The position numbers and the translations under genes were made by a program. Of a stretch of 64,000 nucleotides of DNA, positions 35,256 to 46,620 are shown in pieces. This stretch comes from Bubalus kerabau. Taxonomy: Eukaryota > Chordata > Mammalia > Artiodactyla > Bovidae. Position 1 is the first letter of the stretch, and each line of letters opens with the position of its first letter. The stretch spans positions 56,530,964 to 56,594,963 of the forward strand of contig NC_073632.1 in the NCBI RefSeq assembly GCF_029407905.1, read 5' to 3'. Below the pieces are notes generated by a model. The model was not told the origin of the DNA and searched no databases. It saw only the letters and a list, made by a program, of their open reading frames with translations.

Positions 35256-35639
35256 GAATATATGTAGATCCACATCTTAACACAGAACACATTTTTTTTT
35301 TTTAATCTGGAAAGCATGGAAGAATGGAAGCATTAGAGTACATATGAGATTGTAACAGAAAAGAAATGTTCCACTTTGTGACAAAACACCAAATATCCCA
35401 AACTGAATGACCTGAATCTGAAATATGCTAAGGGTAAAGGAAGGGCATTTTTTTTTAATTTTATTTTATTTTTAAACTTTACATAATTGTATTAGTTTTG
35501 CCAAACATCAAAAGAAGGATGACATAGAGATTAAATATTCCTATCTTTTTTCCTTTTCATGCTGTTAGATAGGAATATTTAATCTCTATGTCATCCTTTA
35601 AAATGTGTTGTGTGTTAAGATGTGGATCTACATATATTC
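35256..35639. repeat. Nested fold-back inverted duplication
   Basis: Two arm pairs share one axis. The inner arms 35515-35546 and 35567-35598 are perfect reverse complements (32/32) around a 20-bp loop. The outer arms 35256-35295 and 35600-35639 match at 39/40. On the right the two arms are contiguous. On the left they are separated by 219 bp containing an L1 3' end. The right side thus mirrors the left side as it was before the L1 arrived. The right arm ends exactly at the start of a BovB (35640). Confidence 0.92.
35292..35514 (-). mobile_element. L1 3' end, antisense, with candidate 3' transduction
   Basis: Read on the minus strand: a 5'-truncated young L1 3' end (35448-35512, including tttggcaaaactaatacaat), then an A-run, then 144 bp of non-L1 sequence (35304-35447), then a second A-run (12 A, 35292-35303). 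This order is the signature of read-through past the L1 poly(A) site with co-mobilisation of 3' flanking DNA. The mirror arm shows the target as ttttaaagg, matching the L1 endonuclease preference TTTT/AA. There is no TSD. Confidence 0.78.
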
Positions 35640-36735
35640 TGCTTTATTGACTATGCCAAAACCTCTGTGTGGATCACAAAAAAATGTGGAAAATTCTTAA
35701 ATAGATGGGAATATCAGACCATCTGATCTACCTCTTGAGAAATCTGTATGCAGATCAAGAAACAACAGCTAGAACTGGACATGGAACAACAGACTGGTTC
35801 CAAATAGGAAAAGGACTACGTCCAGGCTGTCATTGTCACTCTTCTTATTTAACTTATATACAGAGTACATCATGAGAAATGCCAGGCTGGGTGAAGCACA
35901 AGCTGGAATCAAGATTACCAGGAAAAATATCAATAACCTCAGATATGCAGATGACACCACCCTTATGGCAGAAAACAAAGAATTAAAGAGCCTCTTGATG
36001 AAAGTGAAAGATGAGTGAAAAAGTTGGCTTAAAGCTCAACATTCGGAAAAAAAAAAAAAAAAAGCTCAACATTCAGAAAACTAAGATCATGGCATCCGGT
36101 CCCATCTCTTCATGGCAAATAGATGGGGAAATAATGGAAACAGTGACAGACTTTATTTGCTTGGGCTCCAAGATCACTGCAGATGGTGACTGCAGCCATG
36201 AAATTAAAAGACACTTACTCCTTGGAAGAAAAGTTATGACCAACCTAGATAGCATATTAAAAAGCAGAGACTTTGACAACAAAGGTCCGTCTCTTCAAAA
36301 ATATGGTTTTCCCAGTAGTCATGTATGGATGTGAGAGTTGGACTATAAAGAAAGCCGAGTGCCAAAGAATTGATGCTTTTGAACTGTGGTGTTGGAGAAA
36401 ACTCTTGAAAGTCCCATGGACTGCAAGGATATCCAACCAGTCAATCCTAAAGGAAATCAGTCCTGAATATTTACTGGAAGGACTGATGCTGAAGCTGAAA
36501 CTCCAATACTTTGGCCACCTGATGTGAAGAACTGACTCCTTGGAAAAGACCCTGATGCTGGGAAAATTGAAGGCAAGAGGAGAAGGGGAAGACAGAGGTT
36601 GAGATGGTTGGATAGCATCACAGATGTGAGTTTGAGTAAGCTCTAGGAATTGGTGATGGACAGGAAAGCCTGGCCTGCTGCAGTCCATGAGGTCACAAAG
36701 AGTTGAACACAACTGAACAACTGAACTGAACTGAG
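35640..36735 (+). mobile_element. BovB, 5'-truncated in the RT domain
   Basis: It starts at 'tgctttattgactatgccaa' (motif A region) and runs to the 3' tail (gaacaactgaactgaactga). It keeps YADD coding (near 35945, agatatgcagatgac), but the frame is broken by indels. A local duplication with a 17-A run lies at 36031-36080. Its 5' junction is the inverted duplication of upstream DNA described separately. Confidence 0.92.
36031..36080 (+). repeat. Local duplication with A17 run inside BovB
   Basis: The block 'aaagctcaacattcggaaaa' (36031-36050) recurs as 'aaagctcaacattcagaaaa' (36061-36080). The two are joined by an expanded A-tract (about 36047-36063). Other BovB copies have the block once, so this is a slippage or microhomology duplication in this copy. 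Confidence 0.92.
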
Positions 36736-38125
36736 AGATAAATAATTACAAACATTAATTTTAATTAATAGGATAACTTTTATTGCTCCTTTTACAATAT
36801 TGCCTATAATAAATATGGTAAAATGTTTTATTATTTTTTAATTGGCTTCAACTTTATGATTCAGTTATTTGAAGAAGCTCTGGTTTTTAAGTCTGGTTTA
36901 TGAGTATTTGATTTTATTTGCTATTGTAGTTGAAAAGATATCCTCAAAGTATACATAGTTTGATAAAAGTGTGTCACTAGCTATGTTTACAAAATCATAA
37001 AACACTGCCATCTACCAATTACATAAAATTTTTTGCCAAAATTCAGATAGCAAAATGTCCATCTTCCTTGATGGTAATCAGATGTTCTTACATACAAATT
37101 GGAAGGTATTTTTCCTTATTTTTTAAAAACAAAGTAGTTCAAAATTCACTGAATACATTTATTTGGAAGATTTTAAAAACAGGTTAAGAAATTCAGTTTT
37201 CCTGTTTTATAAGTATGTAGAGTTTATTAATACAAGAGTTTTTATAGGTGACACATTATTTTCAGTAATAAAATCACACAGCAGTGGAAACATTTGCAAA
37301 TATTCATTTTTGAAGGACTCTCATTGTAGTGAGTCTTTTTTAAGAAGTAGCATTTTCTTTCTCATTTATTGTTTAAATGTCATCTTTACCTTTGAGAGGG
37401 ACAGATTTGGTGGGATTTTTTTGATAGCTCCTAGACAGCATACTGTTGAAAGCCATTTCCCTCACAAAAATATTTAGCAAATTTAAAATATTTATCTTTT
37501 CATGAAATAAAAATATATAGCTTTTACACTTCAACAACTGTTGTAAAGATTTTGCTACAAGATTAATGGCAAACTTCTGTGGGTAATAGATTTTTCTACT
37601 TCTCACTGCAAAGTATTTAAAAATTATAAAATTTCCAGCTCTTGCTTTTATTAAAATAATCACCTTGGTGGCAGTAAATGGCAAATAAACTACACTTTTG
37701 TCACAAGATGGTAAAATCAAATGAGTGAGGGCAGCCCTGTCAACACCTCCACCTTGAGAAACTTCCATTTCTCCTTCAGGAGGCCTCAAGGGCCTGGGTT
37801 ACTGGCTGAGATGTCAAGGGTGTGGGATCCAGTGTTAATTCACATATGGATTATTAGAAAAGCTTTATTTTTGTTTGAAAAGTAATAAAGAAGGGCTCTA
37901 CATACTTTTTGTCTGCTCTGCTGACTGTCCTTGCACACTCCAGGGAGCATAGGCAGTATGAAGACCACGTGGCACTTGTCCAGATTTTTCTAGAAAATAG
38001 TGAGCAGAGGAACTGTAGAAGTATAGATTTGGGATTTGAACCCAGGTATTATAAGCTTCAGACTCACTTTTAACCATCTTACCCACAAGCCTTTTCAGTG
38101 GGTGTGAGAATGACTGGCTCTTGAG
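36736..38125. other. Unique AT-rich DNA, no gene seen
   Basis: No recognised repeat. The region has opposed open frames of 104 codons (37163-37477, plus) and 138 codons (37373-37789, minus). Neither shows a domain, signal or family resemblance, and AT-rich DNA gives such frames by chance. I do not call them genes. Confidence 0.4.
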
Positions 38126-38345
38126 TTGTGTGCTAAGTCACTTCAGTCATGTCTGACTCTTTGAGATCCTATGGACTGTAGCCTGCAAGGCTCCTCTGTC
38201 CATGGGATTCTCCAGACAAGAATACTAGAGTGGGTTGCCATGCCCTCCTACAGGAGATCTTCCCAACCCAGGGCTCAAACTCACATCTCTTACCTGTCCT
38301 GCATCGGCAGAGCAGTTCTTTACCACTAACGCCACCTCACTTGCC
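38126..38345 (-). mobile_element. Bov-tA SINE, antisense, diverged
   Basis: Tail (gctaagtcacttcagtcatg), core (gactgtagcctgcaaggctc) and head (aacccagggctcaaactcac ... taacgccacctcacttgccc). It is more diverged than most copies in the window, suggesting an older insertion. Confidence 0.88.
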
Positions 38346-38705
38346 CAGATGTGTGTATGACAAAAGATGAAGTCAGAAGAGACCCACCTCCTGAGAACCC
38401 AGATGTCAAAGAGGAAAGTGGGCTGCTTGTTTCTGCCCCTGGATCACAGAGACCTTACCATTCGTATAAGGACCAAGGAGCATACCAAACTTTGACCAGA
38501 ATATCATGTTCTTCTTCTGTGAGGTGTATGAAGGAGTGAATGGTTTCCACTGACACTCTCCCAAGTTGAAAGAATAAAGGGTAAAACCTTCCCTGTGATC
38601 TGAGCTTCCCAATCACCTCTTGACAGTCAGGATAATTTCCTTCAACCCCCTTGAGCCTCTGTGTCCTTCCTCTGTAACACAGAGATTAGAATTCCTGCTG
38701 CCAGG
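38346..38705. other. Unique DNA, no gene seen
   Basis: No recognised repeat or gene. Overlapping open frames of 62-68 codons on both strands lack motifs. Confidence 0.4.
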
Positions 38706-38848
38706 ATTCAGTTCAGTTCAGTTCAATTCAGTCACTCAGTCCTGTCTGACTCTTTGCAACCCCATGGACTACGGTACACCAGGCTTCCCTGTCCATTACC
38801 ATCTTTCGGAACTACTCAAACTCATGTCCATCGCATCGGTGATGCCAG
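38706..38848 (-). mobile_element. BovB 3'-terminal fragment, antisense
   Basis: The + strand begins with ttcag tail repeats (attcagttcagttcagttc) and continues through the terminal block (tctgactctttgcaacccca) to 'catcggtgatgcca'. Only about 140 bp of the 3' end is present. Confidence 0.9.
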
Positions 38849-41039
38849 TGTATTTAATGAAATGTAAAATATTAAAACCATGGGGTTGGATCTGGTGAAA
38901 AGGAATGAAGAGGACCTTCACTATTCTCAGTGGTTCCAGACACAGAAAACATCCAGTGCCTGAAGCTGACTGGTGGGTGAATCGAGGAAGAGAATCCTTT
39001 CTAACTAAGGCAATTTCAAAAAATTGGTCTTCAGTTCACAGCTTGGGTGGGTACAAGTGATCCACCCACACCCAGCTGTGCAGAGAGAAAACCTAGTCCT
39101 GGATTGGGTGGCACCTGGGCTGCCTAGAAAGTTTGAGAAACAGTTCTATTTCTGGGCATCTCAAAACTCCCCAAGCACTCCTCCACAACATGCAATTTAC
39201 TCAATGCTTTCCCTGGACAGCCTGCCTTCTCTTTATTGTATTACATGTTATAAAGCCTTTGGAAATGCAAAGAATTCTCATTAGCACAACTTTTTGTTTT
39301 CCCAAAACATGACTTCCTCAAGCTGTGGAAACGTCATCCAGCAAGGAATGAAAAAATAAAAAAAGATATCCTTGTCTAAAAATGCTGTATTTTTGTCCCA
39401 TAAACCCCTGAACTTTATTCTGATAGAATTGCTTATGAAAGCTTCTTTCAATCCAGTATTGTGTATAAACGAAAGAGGAAATGAATAGCATAATTCATAA
39501 TGAGATATTTCATAGGTCCTTTGCTAAAAGTCAGAACTCTGCTATGCCTCCCTTTATTGAAAGCTCCCAAATAACGTATCTTATTATAATTTTGGTGTTG
39601 TGTATGTTATATATCTGAAAGGCAGATATTATGTAATGGATCTGAAAATAAATTTCAGATACAATTATGAATCAATTTTCTTTCTTCTAAAACTACTACC
39701 CTGAGTTTCTTCTTCTCTTTACCATTGTACTTTTAGAATGAGAAGTCCATCTCAATCTGACATAGCCTGCAGCCTGCCTTCCTCTCTAATCACCAGACTG
39801 GAGCTGCTCTCTAGGAGACCATCAACTGAAACTTCATCTATTTTAAAGTCACGGAACAGTTGACATTAACATCCTCTCCTAGAAATCTTCCCCTCTACTG
39901 ATATCAAGCTCATTTCTTCATTCCCCTCAACCCTTTGCCTGTTCCTCTCCATCAGCTCCCAGCCTTAGATGATCCATCCACAAGGGCTTTGTTACCTTGT
40001 GATTCACTTTGTAAATGCTCCCCTGGTGTGGCCCTCTTTATCTCTAACCAACAGTCCTTGTAGATTATGACTACCATGTAGGGGAGATGTAGTCCTTTTA
40101 ACTCTAACCTCGTCCTTCTGACTCATCTGTCAGCTTTGAGGCTGTATTTTATTTTAATTCTTTAAACTTTTTCAATTATCTACCCCAAATACAGGCTAAA
40201 TCACAGCATTCACCCCCTTAGAAAACCTGGTGGCTTACCACTCCTTTCACGACACTGTGTAAATTCCCTGGCAATGATGTCTCTCTCAAGGTCTGATTCT
40301 AGCCCTGCTTTCAGCCTCATTTCCCAGCCATTCCTGTGAGAATTCCTCTCTCCAGGGATGGCAGATGTCTTATTGTTCTCTGAGGGCACTGTGCAGTTTT
40401 CATCTCTCTGTTCCATAGAATGCTCTACCTGAAGAATGAAGGGGATTTCAGTTAAGTCCAATACAAATGGCTCCACCTCTGAGAAACCTTCCAAATGCCC
40501 AGTGAAATTCCACCTCTTCTCCCTTTGGCCCTCCCCTCCTGCTACACACACAGCATAGAGTCTGTCCTTGCTAAAGCATTAGGTGACTGCAGCTTGTGTT
40601 AACTGTCTACATGCATGTTTCGCAAAGGAGATTTTAAAATGGAAAATTCACAATAAATATCTAATACAGGAAATTAGATTGTCCTGACTTGCTATAGATG
40701 AGGGAGAAGAGGGGATAATTTTTTAAATTATATAAAATTCTAAAATAAAGGGCAAAAATATTATAATGAACACTAAGGCACTAATGTACTAAATGTAGAT
40801 TATGTGTACACTAATGTACTAAACACTCATCCAGAAACAAACAACAAATGTTGACATTTTGTGTTATTTGCCACAGATTTTTTTTTAATTTAACAAAATA
40901 TTTCTGATGCAGTGCAGTCTCTTTAGTATTCAATCTATAGTTTCATTTTCTCTTCTCTCACTGGAAGCAACTTCTCATGAAATCACTCTGTATCCAATTC
41001 ACCTGAGTTTTTCATTTTTAATACTATTTATATGCTCAG
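38849..41039. other. Mostly unique DNA with a possible L2 fragment
   Basis: No gene is supported. Around 40430-40600 the wording 'ccaatacaaatggctccacc', then 'ctgagaaaccttccaaatgc', resembles the conserved L2 3' region (caaatgccacctcctccaggaagccttcc). The 113-codon minus-strand frame at 40210-40551 overlaps it and is not supported as a gene. Confidence 0.35.
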
Positions 41040-41810
41040 TAATACATAAGCGATGTTAGTATTGTTTTATGCATTTTAAAAGCTTAAATAAATGGTAAAA
41101 CCATGTAACTTGCTTTTTCTACTGAATATTATACTTTAAAAATTTGCCCATACTGGTATGTATGAATCTAGTTCATTCATCTGAATTACTATGTGCCTCA
41201 TTTGATAAATATACCATGATTCATTCATTCTCCTATTAATGGATATTAAATATTTATTTCCCCATCTTTTTGGTGAGGAAGTAGTCATGCAATGAGCATA
41301 CTTGTATCTGTCTCCTCTGCTCATTTTCAAGTGCTTTTCTAGAGTATATGTTTAGACACATAATTATTGGGTATTGTTTGTTCATTTTCATTTCCAAGTT
41401 TGATAGATATTGCCAACTTAATGGAGAAGGCAGTGACACCCCACTCCAGTACTCTTGCCTGGAAAATCCCATGGACGGAGGAGCCTGGTGGGCTACAGTC
41501 CATGGGGTCGTGAAGAGTCAGACACGACTGAGCAACTTCACTTTCCCTTTTCACTTTCATGCATTGGAGAAGGAAATGGCAACCCACTCCAGTGTTCTTG
41601 CCTGGAGAATCCCAGGGACGGCGGAGCCTGGTGGGCTTCTGTCTATGGGGTTGCACAGAATCGGACACAACTGAAGCGACTTAGCAGCAGCAGCAGCAGC
41701 AGCCAACTTAATCCCCAAAATGGTGGTTAAAGATGAAGGCACGTTAATGAAATGTGAATGTAACTGAAAAAGAAAGACTTATGTCATCCATGATGTTCAG
41801 AGCTAACTAA
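41040..41810 (-). mobile_element. Old L1 (L1M-type), antisense, split by BOV-A2
   Basis: The wording 'gcccatactggtatgtatga', then 'taccatgattcattcattct', 'ctattaatggatattaaata' and 'gatagatattgccaactta' is the reverse complement of an old L1 end (the 'taccataatttatttaacca...gatagatattgccaaattg' type). It resumes after the BOV-A2 at 41713. No frame survives. Confidence 0.6.
41412..41712 (+). mobile_element. BOV-A2 dimeric SINE with 11-bp TSD and (AGC)7
   Basis: The body 41423-41701 has monomer 1 (ggagaaggcagtgacacccc), a linker 'ttcccttttcactttcatgc' and monomer 2 (ggagaaggaaatggcaaccc), and ends in seven AGC units (41683-41703). A perfect TSD gccaacttaat occurs at 41412-41422 and 41702-41712. 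Very low divergence suggests a young copy. The AGC tract may be length-polymorphic. Confidence 0.96.
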
Positions 41811-41919
41811 AACACTAGGAAGTAGAGGAATATATAAATTTCAGGAATTGGCCATTCACTTATTGCCAGCCAATAATCAAGTGGGCCTAATTTATGAAGA
41901 CAACAGTGTCAGCAGTTTC

Positions 41920-42049
41920 TGTGATCTTTTTTTTTTACATTTTTATTTTATATCGGAGTATAGTTAACAATGTTGTGTTAGTTTCAGGTGTACAGTAAAG
42001 TTATTGTTATGCATATACATGTATCTATTCTTTTTCAGTGTGATCTTTT
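41920..42049 (-). mobile_element. L1-type 3' end, antisense, 11-bp TSD
   Basis: The insert 41931-42038 begins with a T-run and contains 'gttaacaatgttgtgttagt', 'ttcaggtgtacagtaaag' and 'gtatctattctttttca', the reverse of an artiodactyl L1 3' end. The perfect TSD tgtgatctttt occurs at 41920-41930 and 42039-42049. At 108 bp it is severely 5'-truncated. Confidence 0.88.
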
Positions 42050-42228
42050 CTAGTATACAAATGTTACCATTCTTTAGCAAATATGAATCTTGACGAAAAT
42101 CTCGAGTAAACAAAAACTAAAGCATTTCTCTTTTTCCTTTAAGTCAACTAAACTTTGACTAATATCTCTATTCTTCTTTTGCACCCCCAATTCCCTGAGA
42201 TATGCAGAGTTTCCAGGAACTTACATAA

Positions 42229-42429
42229 CATCCCTGGTGGCTCAGATGGTAAAGAATCCACCTGCAATGAGGGGGACCCTGGTTCAATCCCTGGGTTGGG
42301 AAGATCCCCTGGAGGAGGGAATGGCAGCCCACTCCAGTATTCTTGCCTGGAGAATCCCCATGGACAGAGGAGCCTGGGTGGGCTACAGTCTATGGGGTCA
42401 CGACATGACTGAGGGACTAAACACAGCAC
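42229..42429 (+). mobile_element. Bov-tA SINE
   Basis: Head (catccctggtggctcagatg), B-box-like ggttcaatccc, core (gcagcccactccagtattct) and tail shortened by a small deletion (ggtcacgacatgactgaggg). A clear TSD was not seen. Confidence 0.92.
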
Positions 42430-43138
42430 GTGACATTAGGGATTTCACAGTCCTCTTCAGTGACTGCTTCTGCCTATGACTGAAAATGGGCATGCAACCC
42501 ATTCAGATATGGCAGCTTTGCTTCTCATTAGTCACATGTGGAGTGCAGAAATCTTTGTTGAAGCAATGAGTACCTGTATGTAGGGTCCAGAGGACTCAGT
42601 AAACAGTAGGCGGGCTTTTGAGGTGTTTGCCCTTCTGTGGGCCACTCTTGGGCTCTAATCTTGAGACTTCCCCACTTTTGTCCTTTTCTCGAGTCTTCTG
42701 GAATCCAACACCTCTCTTTCTCTCTCTCACTCACACTCACACTCTCTCATTCACACTCTCACTCACACATACACACAAACACACATACACAATCTTTCTC
42801 CCTTCTCATTATCTTCAAAGATAAGATAATGAATCTCTTCTTTCCATTCTAAAATATTTAAAACATATGCATGATTTATGATAACGAACAACTTCTTTTG
42901 CCCTATGCTCTGTGGGATTTTATAAAATTGCAACTTAAGTCCTAGATATTTCAGGGTCAATTACTATTTTTTGTTGATTAACACAAGAGGTAATTAGGGA
43001 TACCAATTATCCAGAAGTATTACTTTAATTAAGTGAAGTAATTATTTTCTATAGGACTTGGAAGAAACATGAGTAACCACAACTTAAACTATTGAGCAGT
43101 TTGGAGAGGACAGTTTTGGAATTACCAATTCTCAATTC
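42430..43138. other. Unique DNA with a (CT/CA)-rich tract
   Basis: No gene is supported. 42710-42800 is a mixed low-complexity tract (ctctctttctctctctcact passing into cacacacatacacaatc). Open frames across it are artefacts of the repeat. Confidence 0.55.
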
Positions 43139-43379
43139 TCATTTCTTCCTGTGCATGCTCAATCACTCAGCAGTGTCCAGCTCTTTGTGACCCTATGAAC
43201 TGTAGCCCACCAGGCTTCTTTGTCCGTGGAATTGTACAAGTGAGAATGCTGGAAGGGTTGCTATTTCCTCCTCGAGGGGATCTTCCTGACCCAGGAATCA
43301 AACTCGTGTCTCCTGTATCTCCTGCATTGGCAGGTGGACTCTTTATCACCATGCCACCTGGGAAGCTTTCATTTCTTCC
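43139..43379 (-). mobile_element. Bov-tA SINE, antisense, 11-bp TSD
   Basis: The body 43150-43368 has the tail (caatcactcagcagtgtcca) at the left and the head (catgccacctgggaagc) at the right, with a small duplication (ctcctgtatctcctgcattg) in the head region. The TSD tcatttcttcc is perfect at 43139-43149 and 43369-43379. Body divergence is high, so the exact TSD survival is notable. Confidence 0.9.
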
Positions 43380-44028
43380 CAATTTTTTTCAAATACTTTG
43401 GGCACAGAGTGTTCAAGCACAGAGTGAGTCCACAGTGCTGGACCATTACCATCTAATACCAGTTGGCAATGCTCTACTAATTATACAGAAATAAAAATGA
43501 CTGGGGCTTAGAGCTTTTTGTGTGAAAAGGTGTTTTCAAACTACTAAACTGCTCAATTATTTAGTTCTGTTTTATTAATGAACAGTTGGGGAAAGCCAAG
43601 GAAATCAGAAGAAGCCCATTAGGTGATTAGATTCCCAGCCCAAGTCACCTCCAGGTCTCCACATTTTCTTAGAGCTCAGGGTGCACACCTTGAACAGACT
43701 GTCAAGCTCTGTATAGAATCTCCAGTGTGAACCCTGCTGCAGCTTCTGCTGACCATACTCTGCAATGTTCTTATTGACCCAGATCCCAGGTTTGGGAGTA
43801 TAGAGATTGAGTCAAGACAAAAAATAAGTATAAAGGCCAAAAGCTTTGGTGAGGCCATCTGATTGAAAGTGAAAGCCTGAGTTTCACATACAAATTAGGA
43901 CCTCTGGTGTTAAGTCATCACTAACAATGAATATGCATGTGGATGGTCATACTCTAGTCACAACCTCCATACCTGAGCCAAATTCTATATATCAAAGGGC
44001 AATGGTGGGTGATCATACTAGCTGACTC
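43380..44028. other. Unique DNA, no gene called
   Basis: The minus strand over about 43620-43800 has an open frame of roughly 57 codons reading in part KNIAEYGQQKLQQG. I do not recognise it, and there is no start, splice or poly(A) context. It could be a decayed retrocopy or chance. Confidence 0.3.
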
Positions 44029-44916
44029 TATTATTTAACTTATATGCAAAGTACATCATGAGAAACGCTGGGCTGGAAGAAGCACAAACTGGAATCAAGA
44101 TTGCCGGGAGAAATATCAATAACTTCAGATATGCAGATGACACCACCCTTATGACAGAAAGTGAAGAGGAACTCAAAAGCCTCTTGATGAAAGTGAAAGT
44201 GGAGAGAGAAAAAGTTGGCTTAAAGCTCAAAATTCAGAAAACGAAGATCATGGCATCTGGTCCCCTCACCTCATGGGAAATAGATGGGGAAACAGTGGAA
44301 ACAGTGTCAGATTTTATTTTTGGGGCTCCAAAATCACTGCAGATGGTGACTGCAGCCATGAAATTAAAAGACGCTTACTCCTTGGAAGGAAAGTTATGTC
44401 CAACCTAGATAGCATCTTAAAAAGCAGAGATATTACTTGGCCAACAAAGGTCTGTCTAGTCAAGGCTATGGTTTTTCCTGTGGTCATGTATGGATGTGAG
44501 AGTTGCACTGTGAAGAAGGCTGAGCACTGAAGAATTGATGCTTTTGAACTGTGGTGTTGGAGAAGACTCTTGAGAGTCCCTTGGACTGCAAGGAGATCCA
44601 ACCAGTCCATTCTGAAGGAGATCAGCCCTGGGATTTCTTTGGAAGGAATGATGCTAAAGCTGAAACTCCAGTACTTTGGCCACCTCATGTGAAGAGTTGA
44701 CTCATTGGAAAAGACTCTGATGCTGGGAGGAACTGAGGGCAGGAGGAGAAGGGGACGACAGAGGATGAGATGGTTGGATGGCATCACTGACTCAATGGAC
44801 ATGAGTCTGAGTGTAGTCCGGGAGTTGATGATGGACAGGGAGGCCTGGCATGCTGCGATTCATGGGGTCGCAAAGAGTTGGACATGACTGAGCGACTGAA
44901 CTGAACTGAACTGAAG
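44029..44916 (+). mobile_element. BovB, 5'-truncated between RT motifs B and C
   Basis: It starts at 'tattatttaacttatatgca' and runs to the 3' terminus with the (ctgaa)n tail. It keeps the YADD block (agatatgcagatgacaccac, near 44130) and a nearly intact C-terminal coding region. One frame break lies near 44330, where one reading frame hands over to another, and a second lies near 44527. Low divergence suggests one of the younger BovB copies here. Confidence 0.93.
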
Positions 44917-46379
44917 TTTCACTGCTTTATCTCATACTAAGTCTAAGCAACCAAAGATGTAGGTGCATTTTTCAGCTGCTCTGTTTACAGGCCATTAAAA
45001 ATACTCTTGGTGGGGTGGGGAGTCAGTAGAATTTGGGGAAGAATATAACCCTGAAGGAATTATAACCCAGAAATTTGCCTCAGCTCTCTTGCCAAGGCAG
45101 TGGCTTGGGTAACCATAAACACATGGAAGTAAACAAATCAGTATATCCTCTGTTGGTGAGGAAATCTGGAGAAAAACCAAATAATAGGTATTTAACTAAG
45201 GGAAGATCTCATAGAATTTACGCTACGAGAGTTATTTCTCAGCATATGGTGTTCAATCAGGAGTGGAACTTTAAAAGCCTTCTGTTCAGCAGAATGACTT
45301 GAGGTTGCTGGAATGAAGGAAATCAAGATACTAGCCTTTTATTTTTTCCAAGATGACCATTCAAGTAGAGAGATATCACTGAATTATGCTAAATATGACA
45401 GGAAAACATTCCTGTGAACAGAAGAGACAATGAAGCCAGTACATGACTTCTTTAGCATTTGACAAAAATGTATCTTAGTTGCCCTTAAATACATTGAAGA
45501 TAAGAAAAGGGGCCAAGAGAACTGGGATTAGTGTTTAGTATTCTGCTCAGTATTCAGCTAAGGCAAAGGAAAAGAGAGCCACTACTGCTTCTCACTCCAT
45601 GGGATGGAATAAATAACACTACGAGGCCAGAGTTAAGGTGTGGCCAGGTGCTAAAAGGGAAATCCACAGAACTGGAAAATTCCTGGAAAGTTGGTAATAA
45701 ATGACATCTGCAAGTCAACTTCTTATCCACTGGAAAGAAATCCCAGGACTATACCTATGTATATAAGAAAGAAGAGTGGGGCTAGGATTTAAAGCAGCCC
45801 ACAGAATAATATGCAGAATAAGGACAGGAATGTTAGAAACTGGCAACTAAATAGAGTGAAGAAAAGTCAAACATTGAGGCACAGTGGAAGATAGAGTGTC
45901 TGTATAAAAACAGGTCTTAACACCTGTGCAACACTGTTTAAAGTGGAAAAACCATTAAGATGATTGGGAGACTGATGGGGGTAAAGAGTTAGGATATCTA
46001 ATTCTATAGGGAGGAAAAACTGTCCAAGAGGAATAAACTTGAATGAATAAATGAACACCAAGTACCAGATAAGAAAGACATTAGAAATAAAAAAAAGTAG
46101 CAACATTTTTAAACAATTTTTAAGCAAAAAAGTAAAAACTGTAACGGAAATTAGACAATACTTGGAAAGGAATGACGATAAACTTACAACATAGCAAAAC
46201 AATGGAATGCAGGCTGAATGTTCCTGAAAGTCTGACCTATTGCCTTAACTGCTTAGAGAAAAAAAGGTAGAATAAAAATTGTTGAGTTAAGAACTATATT
46301 TATAAAGCTGGAAAAAATCAGTAGACTAAATTTGAACCATGTATATAGAATGAATCTAAATTATATTTTTGAAAAAATC
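44917..46379. other. Unique DNA, no gene seen
   Basis: No recognised repeat until old L1 wording appears near 46300. The 111-codon minus-strand frame at 45867-46202 is AT-rich and motif-less, so it is not called. Confidence 0.4.
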
Positions 46380-46620
46380 TAAGGAAGTTGACAAATTTAT
46401 GATTTATTAAGAAAAATAAAACAATATTAACAATGATAAAAGAGTCATAACTACAGAAAGTAAAAAAATTAAATATAAAAGAATACTATTAGTGACTTCC
46501 TGCTAATAAATGTGAAACTCTAGACAAAGTTTTCTGAAAAAAACCAACTTACTAAAATGAATCTAAATGAAAGATTAAAACTAACCATTCGATAAGTCAT
46601 TAAAAATCTATCAACTTTAA
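46380..46620 (+). mobile_element. Old L1 ORF2 fragment, sense
   Basis: The wording 'gaagttgacaaatttatgat' and 'cttactaaaatgaatctaaa', then 'cattaaaaatctatcaact', follows L1 ORF2 just before the RT core (the 'ccaactaaatgaa...aatagacctataac' type). It is strongly diverged and frame-broken. Confidence 0.55.

Noticed and set aside
37373..37789. 138-codon open frame on the minus strand
   Set aside because: No domain, signal or family resemblance. The DNA is AT-rich and a 104-codon frame opposes it on the plus strand. No splice or start context supports a gene.
38706..38848. 6-bp repeat tgccag as a TSD of the BovB fragment
   Set aside because: The right copy is part of the expected BovB sequence, so the match is not independent evidence.
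40210..40551. 113-codon open frame on the minus strand
   Set aside because: It overlaps a probable L2-like fragment and has no recognisable motif.
43620..43860. Protein-like 57-codon minus-strand frame containing KNIAEYGQQKLQQG
   Set aside because: I could not place it in any family. It has stops at both ends and no flanking exon signals. It could be a decayed retrocopy, but the evidence is too thin to annotate.
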